From positions 1 through 13,092 of the forward strand of contig CADCPD010000002.1 of NCBI GenBank assembly GCA_902803265.1: a stretch of 13,092 nucleotides of DNA, in the 5' to 3' direction. Made by a program: the position numbers and the translations under genes. The DNA is from an uncultured bacterium. Its GTDB lineage: Bacteria; Cyanobacteriota; Vampirovibrionia; Gastranaerophilales; Gastranaerophilaceae. This document shows, piece by piece, positions 6,695 through 13,002 of this stretch (the first letter of the stretch is position 1; every line of letters starts with the position of its first letter). Under the pieces are notes generated by a model, which worked only from the letters and a program-made list of their open reading frames with translations, did no database searches and was not told where the DNA came from.

Positions 6695-7813
6695 TTATAA
6701 ATCCTTAGACTTGTAAAACCCAAAAATTGCTAATAAAAACGCTACAGGAGGTATTCCGGCTGTTAATAAAGGATGTAATACACCTTTTTCAGCTAATAAA
6801 TCGAAAAACGGAAGGGTAATATAGTAAACAAAAATACAAGCTATTGCAATTGTAAATCCAATAAGTCTTTGTTCTCTTGGTTTTGAAAAGCCTAAAAGAG
6901 CACCCATTACTGCTAATAATATACATACGAACGGATGGAAAAATCTCTGAAAATATTTATTTTGCATTAATCTGTATTCTTCATCCAAATCTTCTTTTTT
7001 CAAAAGCTGAATATATTTTCTCAATTCACCGTTAGTAAATTCACGATCTCTTTTTCCTGCATTAATTATTAATGTTTCTGCATCTTTAGCGTCGCTTCCT
7101 TCAAGAATTTTCATGTTTTCTAATTTTGAAATTTTTGTATAAATCCCGTCTCTTGAAATTTCGTATTTTATAATATCGTTTAAAAGCCAATAATTATCAT
7201 TAGTTTGACCTTCTTTTGCAATGTAAATATAATCTAAGCCATGTAAATCTTGATATAGTTGTTTTGAAAAATCTAATACTATAATTTTTTTCATTTTTCC
7301 ATCATGATAATTTGAAACAATTATACTTTGTTGAGGAACATTATTTTTATCTTTTTTTGTGTAAATGTATTGAATATTAGGTTTATATGCATCCAGTTTT
7401 TGTTCAGTTTTCTCTGCAATGGGGATTAATTTATCGTAAGTTATAAAACATAAAATTGTGCCTATAAAACTCAGAACAATGACAGGTCTGATAATTCTTT
7501 TGAAAGATAAACCTATTGCTCTGAATATAGTTAATTCAGAATCTTTGCTCAATTTATCAAATGTAAATAATGTTCCAAGCAACAAACCTACAGGCAAAGC
7601 TTTTCCTAAAATTTTTGGTAATTCTAAGAGTAGTACTAAGATTGCTTCTTTTGGTGTATATACTCCGTTTATTGTGAGTTTTATAGTGTTTAATAATATT
7701 TCAGGTGCAATCCACACGATTGTGAATAACAAAATGGCAACACAAGTTGTTACTAAAAGTTGGTTAAATATATACTTGTCATATATAGTAAATTTGAGTA
7801 ACTTTTTTGCCAT
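6695..7813 (-). CDS. LptF/LptG family LPS export permease
   Basis: A 372-residue inner-membrane protein of the YjgP/YjgQ (PF03739) family. With LptB it forms the transporter that extracts lipopolysaccharide from the inner membrane. The layout is typical: three N-terminal membrane helices (about 19-39, 60-84, 107-127), a periplasmic jellyroll-like region (about 130-285), and three C-terminal helices (about 294-309, 316-337, 350-366). The cytoplasmic FDKLSKDSELTIFRAIG segment (85-101) is the conserved coupling helix region that contacts the ATPase. E. coli has separate LptF and LptG; only one such gene is seen here, as in cyanobacteria, where a single gene is thought to serve both roles. It starts one base after the lptB stop, so translation is almost certainly coupled. 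LptF cannot be told from LptG by sequence alone. Confidence 0.92.
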   Translation of the reverse strand: MAKKLLKFTIYDKYIFNQLLVTTCVAILLFTIVWIAPEILLNTIKLTINGVYTPKEAILVLLLELPKILGKALPVGLLLGTLFTFDKLSKDSELTIFRAIGLSFKRIIRPVIVLSFIGTILCFITYDKLIPIAEKTEQKLDAYKPNIQYIYTKKDKNNVPQQSIIVSNYHDGKMKKIIVLDFSKQLYQDLHGLDYIYIAKEGQTNDNYWLLNDIIKYEISRDGIYTKISKLENMKILEGSDAKDAETLIINAGKRDREFTNGELRKYIQLLKKEDLDEEYRLMQNKYFQRFFHPFVCILLAVMGALLGFSKPREQRLIGFTIAIACIFVYYITLPFFDLLAEKGVLHPLLTAGIPPVAFLLAIFGFYKSKDL

Positions 7814-7814
7814 G

Positions 7815-8540
7815 TTATAGTTCGAAATCCTTTCCTAAATAGAATTCTTTTGCAACCGGATCAACAGCAACTTCTTCGCTTTTACCTTGAATTTTTATTT
7901 TTCCGTCAAAAATAATATATGCTCTATCTGTAATAGATAGAGTTGCTTTTGGGTTATGGTCTGTAATTAAAACCCCTAATCCTTTATCTTCAGATAATTT
8001 TCTGATGTTTTCTTTAATTTCTCCAATTGCAATAGGGTCAATCCCTGTAAATGGCTCATCAAGTAAAATGAAATCAGGGCTTGCTGCTAGTGCTCTTGCA
8101 AGTTCGACTCTTCTTCTTTCCCCACCGGATAATTGAATACCGGTATAACTTCTTAATTTAGTCATACCAAATTCATCTAATAATTCCTCAAGTTTACGTT
8201 TCTTTTCATCTTCCGTTAACTTATTATTCATTTGAAGAACTAATTTTATATTATCATCAACAGTTAGTTTTCTAAAAATGGAAGCTTCTTGCGGTAGATA
8301 ACCTATACCGTTAACGGCGCGGATGTTCATTGGCCATTCTGAAATGTCGGTTCCGTTTAAAAGTACTTGACCTTTATTTGGTTTTACAAGGCCTACAACC
8401 ATATAAAATGTTGTTGTCTTCCCTGCTCCATTCGGGCCGAGTAAACAAACCACTTCTCCTTTGTTTACTTCAAAAGAAACATCATTTACTACGCTTCTGT
8501 CTCCATATATTTTTACAAGATTTTTAGTTTCTATCTTCAT
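7815..8540 (-). CDS. lptB: LPS export ABC transporter ATPase LptB
   Basis: A 241-residue cytoplasmic ATPase that powers LPS extraction. All ABC motifs are present: Walker A GPNGAGKT at 35-42, Q-loop Q84 in YLPQEASIFRKLT (the LptB-typical form), signature LSGGE at 137-141, Walker B FILLDE at 157-162 with the LptB-like PFTGIDP after it, and the switch histidine H195 in ITDHN. The length is that of E. coli LptB (241). A strong Shine-Dalgarno, AGAGAGGT (complement of 8545-8552), lies a few bases before the ATG. The next gene, lptF/G, begins one base after its stop. No lptA or lptC homologue is in the window, although they often neighbour lptB elsewhere. Confidence 0.97.
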   Translation of the reverse strand: MKIETKNLVKIYGDRSVVNDVSFEVNKGEVVCLLGPNGAGKTTTFYMVVGLVKPNKGQVLLNGTDISEWPMNIRAVNGIGYLPQEASIFRKLTVDDNIKLVLQMNNKLTEDEKKRKLEELLDEFGMTKLRSYTGIQLSGGERRRVELARALAASPDFILLDEPFTGIDPIAIGEIKENIRKLSEDKGLGVLITDHNPKATLSITDRAYIIFDGKIKIQGKSEEVAVDPVAKEFYLGKDFEL

Positions 8541-8589
8541 GAAAACCTCTCTTTATTAAGATTTTATGTTAAAAAAAGTTTTATTACAA

Positions 8590-9690
8590 TTATTTTTGAG
8601 CAATGATTTCTGAAAGTTTTGAAGTATCATTCAAAATATATTTGTTTGCAAGGTCAAAGACTAAATTTGCAGGATATTTTTTTGCCCCAATATTTAGAAG
8701 AATTTTTCCTGCTTCATAATTATAAACTATTATATCGTTAGTTCTATTGAAGGTTAAATTATCATAGAAATTGGCTACTGCAATAATTTTACTTATTTCT
8801 GTCATATTTTCAACGGTAAGTCCTTTTGGAAAACCGCTTTTATCCGTACATATATGGTGTTCAAGAGCAGGTCTTGCAACTGCATTACCTAATTTAAAGA
8901 TTTCTTTTATTATTTTGTATCCTATAATTACATGTTTTTCGTATTCAGCTTGTTCGTGGACGTATAAAACTTTTTTATAAACAGTATTCTCATCCAGTCT
9001 TGTCTTTCCGATATCGTGCATTAAGCCGCTTAGTATTACATCTCTTATATCTACATTAATATCCAAATTGGTGTATGCTATAAATGCTGAAATTATTGCT
9101 ACATTTAATTCATGACAATTCTTGTAATTTCCGAATAATTTTAGTTGAGAAACATGTCTTACACTGCTTATTTTGCTCATAAGTTCATGTTCTATTACTT
9201 TCATTAATTTTATAAACTTTGTCTGAGCTATTACATAATTTTGAACTTCAATTTCGTCATAAACATCTCTGTAAAATTCTTTCATTTCAATCTGTAAATC
9301 AGGAGAAAATATAGATTTTGTATTTATAGTAAGATCTTTTGTTATAGTTCTGTCATTTATTCTTGATTTTATTGATTCAGGTATTTGGGTGTCAATTTCA
9401 GATTCATTTTGAGCATTGTCGTTAGGATTTGAAATTGCATTAAGAAGTTGTTGTCTGTTAGCATTTTCCTGCTCAAGTTTTCTCTTCATTACCAGAGGGT
9501 TTTCTCTAGCTTGGATAGATTTTTTTTGATAATTTTCATCATAAATAAGTACAAGTTCCTCTCTTAACTCCAATAATTTCCCAGGAGTTAATAAATCACC
9601 TGTATACATTAAAATATGACCTTTTTCATTGTAGATGTTAAAAGGTATTTTTTTAAATTTAACAAGTTCTTTTAAAGGGAGCTCTTTCAT
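8590..9690 (-). CDS. HD-GYP-like phosphohydrolase domain protein, degenerate motif
   Basis: A 366-residue cytosolic protein from ATG 9690 (numbering below from the longer 375-residue form that begins at 9717). Residues about 11-60 are a small N-terminal module, 65-125 a low-complexity Asn/Gln/Glu-rich linker, and 195-340 an HD-GYP-like domain. The metal-site residues H202, H234-D235, H262, H287-H288 and D319 are present. The HD-GYP hallmark HHExxDGxGYP reads HHICTDKSGFP, so the Glu is Ile and GYP is GFP. HD-GYP proteins hydrolyse cyclic di-GMP; whether this one does is doubtful. Neither possible start has a Shine-Dalgarno. I chose 9690 because a consensus extended -10 box lies between the two and predicts transcription starting at or next to that ATG. 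lptB follows after 49 nt with no terminator visible. Confidence 0.8.
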   Translation of the reverse strand: MKELPLKELVKFKKIPFNIYNEKGHILMYTGDLLTPGKLLELREELVLIYDENYQKKSIQARENPLVMKRKLEQENANRQQLLNAISNPNDNAQNESEIDTQIPESIKSRINDRTITKDLTINTKSIFSPDLQIEMKEFYRDVYDEIEVQNYVIAQTKFIKLMKVIEHELMSKISSVRHVSQLKLFGNYKNCHELNVAIISAFIAYTNLDINVDIRDVILSGLMHDIGKTRLDENTVYKKVLYVHEQAEYEKHVIIGYKIIKEIFKLGNAVARPALEHHICTDKSGFPKGLTVENMTEISKIIAVANFYDNLTFNRTNDIIVYNYEAGKILLNIGAKKYPANLVFDLANKYILNDTSKLSEIIAQK

Positions 9691-9697
9691 TGTGTTT

Positions 9698-9706
9698 ATT
9701 ATAGCA
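9698..9706 (-). promoter_or_regulatory. extended -10 promoter for the HD gene
   Basis: On the minus strand these positions read TGCTATAAT, a full extended -10 element. No good -35 is seen (CTTTTT at 17 nt). The predicted start of transcription, 7-8 nt downstream, falls at about 9690-9691, on the ATG at 9690. Confidence 0.5.
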
Positions 9707-9717
9707 TGTTTTTGCAT

Positions 9718-9750
9718 AAAAAAAAGCTATGTACAAAGGTGTGCATAGCT
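9718..9750 (-). terminator. strong intrinsic terminator on the minus strand
   Basis: Read on the minus strand, a 10-bp stem (9750-9741 with 9734-9725; one G-U pair) with a 6-nt loop is followed directly by eight T (9725-9718). No annotated minus-strand gene ends here; the only minus-strand DNA before it is the intergenic region in front of glnA. Confidence 0.8.
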
Positions 9751-9788
9751 AATGATTAGGGATATGTGTATCGTTGTCTCTAAGGAGT
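9718..9788 (-). ncRNA. candidate small RNA, about 70 nt
   Basis: A consensus -10 box TATAAT (minus strand, 9799-9794) predicts a start near 9788, and the terminator at 9750-9718 ends the transcript about 70 nt later. Between them is no reading frame of note. The 5' part reads ACTCCTTA, complementary to Shine-Dalgarno AAGGAG sequences, and there is a second C-rich patch, ATCCC. Either a free sRNA or a terminated leader of the HD gene would explain the arrangement. No -35 of quality is seen. Not a family I recognise. Confidence 0.4.
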
Positions 9789-9801
9789 ATGGTATTATAC
9801 T
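9774..9801. promoter_or_regulatory. possible divergent promoter with a shared symmetric -10
   Basis: TATTATA at 9793-9799 gives a -10 on both strands: TATAAT on minus (9799-9794) and TATACT on plus (9796-9801). The plus box has a TTGTCT (9774-9779) 16 nt upstream. It could drive the candidate small RNA one way and a 116-nt glnA leader the other way. Confidence 0.35.
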
Positions 9802-9821
9802 AGCAATATGTTAAGATTTTT

Positions 9822-9843
9822 AAATCATAATTTTGTATGATTT
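9822..9843. promoter_or_regulatory. perfect 22-bp dyad upstream of glnA, candidate activator site
   Basis: AAATCATA (9822-9829) and TATGATTT (9836-9843) are perfect inverted repeats with a 6-nt spacer, extended by one T/A pair (9821/9844). The half-site AAAYCATR matches the dyad upstream of yggS. The centre (9832.5) lies about 41.5 bases before the start predicted from the -10-like TATAAC at 9862-9867. That is the class II position for CRP/NtcA-type activators, and the poor -35 region there agrees with activator dependence. Confidence 0.5.
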
Positions 9844-9861
9844 ATTATTTTATTAATTTTG

Positions 9862-9867
9862 TATAAC
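9862..9867 (+). promoter_or_regulatory. candidate glnA -10 box
   Basis: TATAAC matches the -10 consensus at five of six positions and has no matching -35; the dyad at 9822-9843 sits in its place. An alternative -10, TATAAG, is at 9890-9895. Confidence 0.35.
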
Positions 9868-9923
9868 GGTTTAAAATTTTATGTTAAAGTATAAGATGTA
9901 GATTTGATGAATAGGAGATTCTT

Positions 9924-11288
9924 ATGAAAGAATTTAAACATGTACCTTTAGACGGAAAAAATATTACTGAATCTGATATAAAAAAGATAATAAAAGAAAA
10001 AAATGTAAAATTTATAGAATTGCAGTTCGTTGATATAAATGGACAAGTTAAGAGTTTGACAATTCCTTCAGAGCACATTGATAAGGCTTTAGAAAACGAA
10101 ATGATGTTAGACGGTTCTTCAATAAAGGGCTTTAGAAGTATAGAAACATCTGATATGTTGTTTTTCCCGGATAAAAATACTTTTAGAATTTTGCCTTGGA
10201 GAGAATTTGACGGAACAAATACAGCAAGATTAATTTGTGATATTCATAATGCAGACGGAACTCCTTTTGAGGGCTGTCCTCGTTGTAATTTAAAAAGAAT
10301 GATGACAGATGCTGCAAAATTAGGTTACACAATGAATATGGGGCCTGAAGTTGAATTCTTCTTGTTTAAGCGTGATGGAGAAAATCATCCTACAACTTTA
10401 ACAGTTGATAAAGCAGGTTATTATGATATAGGACCTGATGATTTGGGTGAAGATATTCGTGCTGAAATAGTTTTAACCCTTCAAGAAATGGGGTTTGATA
10501 TAGAAGCTTCTCACCATGAAGTTGCTGATAGCCAACACGAAATAGATTTTAAATATGCGGATATTTTGACAGCCGCAGATAATGTTGCGACTTTTAAAAT
10601 TGCAGTTAAAGCTATTGCAGCTCAATATGGTTTGCATGCAACCTTTATGGCAAAACCTATTTACGGAATAAACGGTTCAGGTATGCACTGCAATGTTTCT
10701 CTTTTCAAAGATGGTAAAAATGCATTTTATGATCCTGATACAGAATCTCAGCTATCAGATGTTGCTATGTATTCAATTGGCGGAATGTTGAAGCATGTAA
10801 AAGGAATTACTGCTGTTACAAATCCTACTGTAAACAGTTTCAAACGTTTGGTTCCTGGTTATGAAGCTCCTGTTTATTTAGCTTGGTCACTTGCAAACAG
10901 AAGTGCACTATTAAGAGTTCCTGCTAAACGTGGTAATGCTACAAGGGTTGAACTTCGTTCTCCTGATCCTTCTTGTAATCCATATTTGGCATTTGCAGTT
11001 ATTTTAGGTGCTTGTGTTGATGGTGTTAAAAATAAAATTAAACCGCCAAAGCAAGTAGAAGCTAACATTTACGCATTAACTCCAGAAGAAAGAAAGAAAA
11101 AGAAAATAGATTCACTTCCGGGAAGTTTAGCTGAAGCACTTTACTTTTTGGAAAATTCCAAAGTTGCAAAAACAGCTTTAGGTCCTCACGTATATAATGA
11201 ATTTACTGAAACTAAGCACAAAGAATGGGATTCTTTTAGAACGTATGTTTCTCAATGGGAATTAGATAAATATTCTGAAAGATATTAA
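9924..11288 (+). CDS. glnA: glutamine synthetase, type I-alpha
   Basis: Makes glutamine from glutamate, ammonia and ATP; a cytosolic dodecamer and the entry point of nitrogen assimilation. The 454-residue sequence has the N-terminal beta-grasp (to about 115) and the catalytic domain with metal ligands E142 and E144 (GPEVEFF), E199 and E206, H255 (NGSGMHCN), the glutamate-flap region KRLVPGYEAP (307-316, E314), R331 and RVELR (341-345). It is close to Bacillus GlnA and lacks both the roughly 25-residue insertion and the adenylylation loop of the I-beta class (NIYALTPEER replaces NLYDLPPEE), so control by GlnE-type adenylylation is not expected. Position 72, equal to B. subtilis Arg62 needed for glutamine feedback, is Ser, with Arg at 71. 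AGGAG at 9913-9917 is 6 nt from the ATG. Single-gene unit. Confidence 0.98.
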   Translation: MKEFKHVPLDGKNITESDIKKIIKEKNVKFIELQFVDINGQVKSLTIPSEHIDKALENEMMLDGSSIKGFRSIETSDMLFFPDKNTFRILPWREFDGTNTARLICDIHNADGTPFEGCPRCNLKRMMTDAAKLGYTMNMGPEVEFFLFKRDGENHPTTLTVDKAGYYDIGPDDLGEDIRAEIVLTLQEMGFDIEASHHEVADSQHEIDFKYADILTAADNVATFKIAVKAIAAQYGLHATFMAKPIYGINGSGMHCNVSLFKDGKNAFYDPDTESQLSDVAMYSIGGMLKHVKGITAVTNPTVNSFKRLVPGYEAPVYLAWSLANRSALLRVPAKRGNATRVELRSPDPSCNPYLAFAVILGACVDGVKNKIKPPKQVEANIYALTPEERKKKKIDSLPGSLAEALYFLENSKVAKTALGPHVYNEFTETKHKEWDSFRTYVSQWELDKYSERY

Positions 11289-11296
11289 TAAAATTT

Positions 11297-11326
11297 AAAC
11301 GAGCCTTAATAGAGGCTCGTTTTTTT
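11297..11326 (+). terminator. intrinsic terminator after glnA
   Basis: A perfect 10-bp stem, AAACGAGCCT (11297-11306) with AGGCTCGTTT (11313-11322), closes a 6-nt loop and runs into seven T (11320-11326). Confidence 0.95.
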
Positions 11327-11385
11327 ACTGGAATTTTTTTAATATTTGATTTAGTATGATTTTATTGTTTTAAAAGGTTTAATTT

Positions 11386-13002
11386 ATGGAAAGTATAAAT
11401 TCATCTGTAGTTATTGTAGGAAGTGGTATTTCAGGATTGTATTGTGCGTTAAAATTGGCGGAAACTTGTCCTGAAATTCATAATATATCTTTGATTACAA
11501 AGTCTGAAATTAAAAAGTGTAATTCTCATTTCGCGCAAGGCGGGATTGTTGGAGTTATGAGTGAAAATACTAAAGATTCTCACGAGTCTCATATTGCAGA
11601 TACATTAAAGGCTGGTGCGGGATTAAGTGATTTTGATGTTGTTAAATATATTTCAGAAACATCTGAAACGGTTATTAATGATTTAATAGCTCACGGTGTA
11701 GCTTTTGACAGAAATGATGAAGGAAAACTTAATTTTACTCTTGAAGGAGCACATAGTGTAAAAAGGATTCTTCATTCAGGAGGAGATGCAACAGGCAGAA
11801 TTATGGAAGATGTTCTTGTTGATAATGTCTTTAATAATCAAAAGATAACCGTTTATGAAAATACTTTAGCTGTTGAATTACTTGTTACGGATGATAAAAC
11901 TTGTAATGGTCTTATTGCATATAGTGAAAATAGAGATGAATATTTGAGATTTAATTCTTCAATAGTTATTCTTGCGACAGGTGGTATGGGTCAGTTATAT
12001 CCATATACAACGAATCCTTCTGTAGCTACAGGAGATGGAGTTGCTCTTGCATACAGTGCAGGTGCTGTTGTTCAAGATTTGGAATTTATTCAGTTTCACC
12101 CAACAGCATTAGCTCTGGATTTACCTGAATGTAATTTTCTAATAAGTGAAGCTGTAAGAGGGGAAGGTGCAAAACTTTGTCTTTCTGAGGGTTCTTTATT
12201 TATGGAAAAATATCATGAAAAACAAGAGCTTGCGCCGAGAGATGTTGTTGCAAGAGCTATTTTTAATGAAATGATAGAAAATAATTTAGACAATGTATTT
12301 TTGAATGCTACTGTTATTGATAAAAATGTTTTAGAAAAAAGATTTCCTACTATTTCGAAAATTTGTTCGGAATATGGTATTGATATAAGTAAGGATTATA
12401 TACCGGTATTTCCTGCAGCTCACTATTCAATGGGAGGGATAAAAACTGATTTAAAAGGTCAAACTTCTGTAAATGGTCTTTATGCTGTTGGAGAAACTGC
12501 GTCTACTGGTTTGCATGGTGCAAACAGACTTGCAAGTAATTCCCTTTTGGAATGTTTGGTTGTTCCTTATAGTCTTTGTGAACATATTAAAAATTCAAAT
12601 ATAAACGAAATTTGTGATAGTGATAATAATTTTGATAATATAATTGCAGAATATTCGAAGGAATTAGGTTTTGTTCAATATGATGTTTCAATTTTGAAAA
12701 ACAAGCTTAAAAATGTAATGTGGGAAAATGTTTCTATTATAAGAAACGCAGAATCTTTAAGTAGAGCAAAAGAAGAAATTTCAAAACTAAAAACTCAGTT
12801 TTTGAGAAACAAAAAATGTATTAATATTGCAGAGTATGAATTTAAGAATATGTTGTTAATTTCAGAATTAATTGTTGATTCTGCAATTGAGAGAAAAGAA
12901 TCAAGAGGTGCTCATTATAGAACTGATTATTTATCACAAAATGAAATCGCTGAGCACAGTAAATTAATAAATAAAGAAGGAGAGTTGGTCTTTGTTAAAT
13001 AA
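11386..13002 (+). CDS. nadB: L-aspartate oxidase
   Basis: FAD-dependent enzyme that oxidises L-aspartate to iminoaspartate, the first step of de novo NAD synthesis; NadA then makes quinolinate. At 538 residues it has the usual length (E. coli 540). Seen: the FAD-binding GSGISG at 12-17, SHFAQGGI at 47-54, E120, the substrate-site QFHPT at 236-240 (H238), SEAVRGEG at 254-261, APRDVVARAI at 283-292, H346 in PAAHYSMGG, R381 in GLHGANRLASNSLLE, and the C-terminal ESRGAHYRTDYL. These match the catalytic E121, H244, H351 and R386 of E. coli, so a succinate dehydrogenase or fumarate reductase subunit is unlikely. AAAAGG at 11372-11377 is 8 nt before the ATG. The stop overlaps the likely nadC start by 11 nt. 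A TATGAT at 11355-11360 is the only -10-like box noted upstream. Confidence 0.97.
   Translation: MESINSSVVIVGSGISGLYCALKLAETCPEIHNISLITKSEIKKCNSHFAQGGIVGVMSENTKDSHESHIADTLKAGAGLSDFDVVKYISETSETVINDLIAHGVAFDRNDEGKLNFTLEGAHSVKRILHSGGDATGRIMEDVLVDNVFNNQKITVYENTLAVELLVTDDKTCNGLIAYSENRDEYLRFNSSIVILATGGMGQLYPYTTNPSVATGDGVALAYSAGAVVQDLEFIQFHPTALALDLPECNFLISEAVRGEGAKLCLSEGSLFMEKYHEKQELAPRDVVARAIFNEMIENNLDNVFLNATVIDKNVLEKRFPTISKICSEYGIDISKDYIPVFPAAHYSMGGIKTDLKGQTSVNGLYAVGETASTGLHGANRLASNSLLECLVVPYSLCEHIKNSNINEICDSDNNFDNIIAEYSKELGFVQYDVSILKNKLKNVMWENVSIIRNAESLSRAKEEISKLKTQFLRNKKCINIAEYEFKNMLLISELIVDSAIERKESRGAHYRTDYLSQNEIAEHSKLINKEGELVFVK

Noticed and set aside
7458..7820. Plus-strand reading frame of 120 codons opposite lptF/G
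   Set aside because: It is the antisense of a clear membrane-protein gene, with no family features of its own.
9774..9923. Glutamine riboswitch (glnA RNA motif) in the glnA leader
   Set aside because: No segment resembling the conserved core of the cyanobacterial glnA motif could be found by eye.
11341..11362. TATGATTT upstream of nadB as a copy of the dyad
   Set aside because: Only the right half-site matches; the left arm at 11341-11348 does not.
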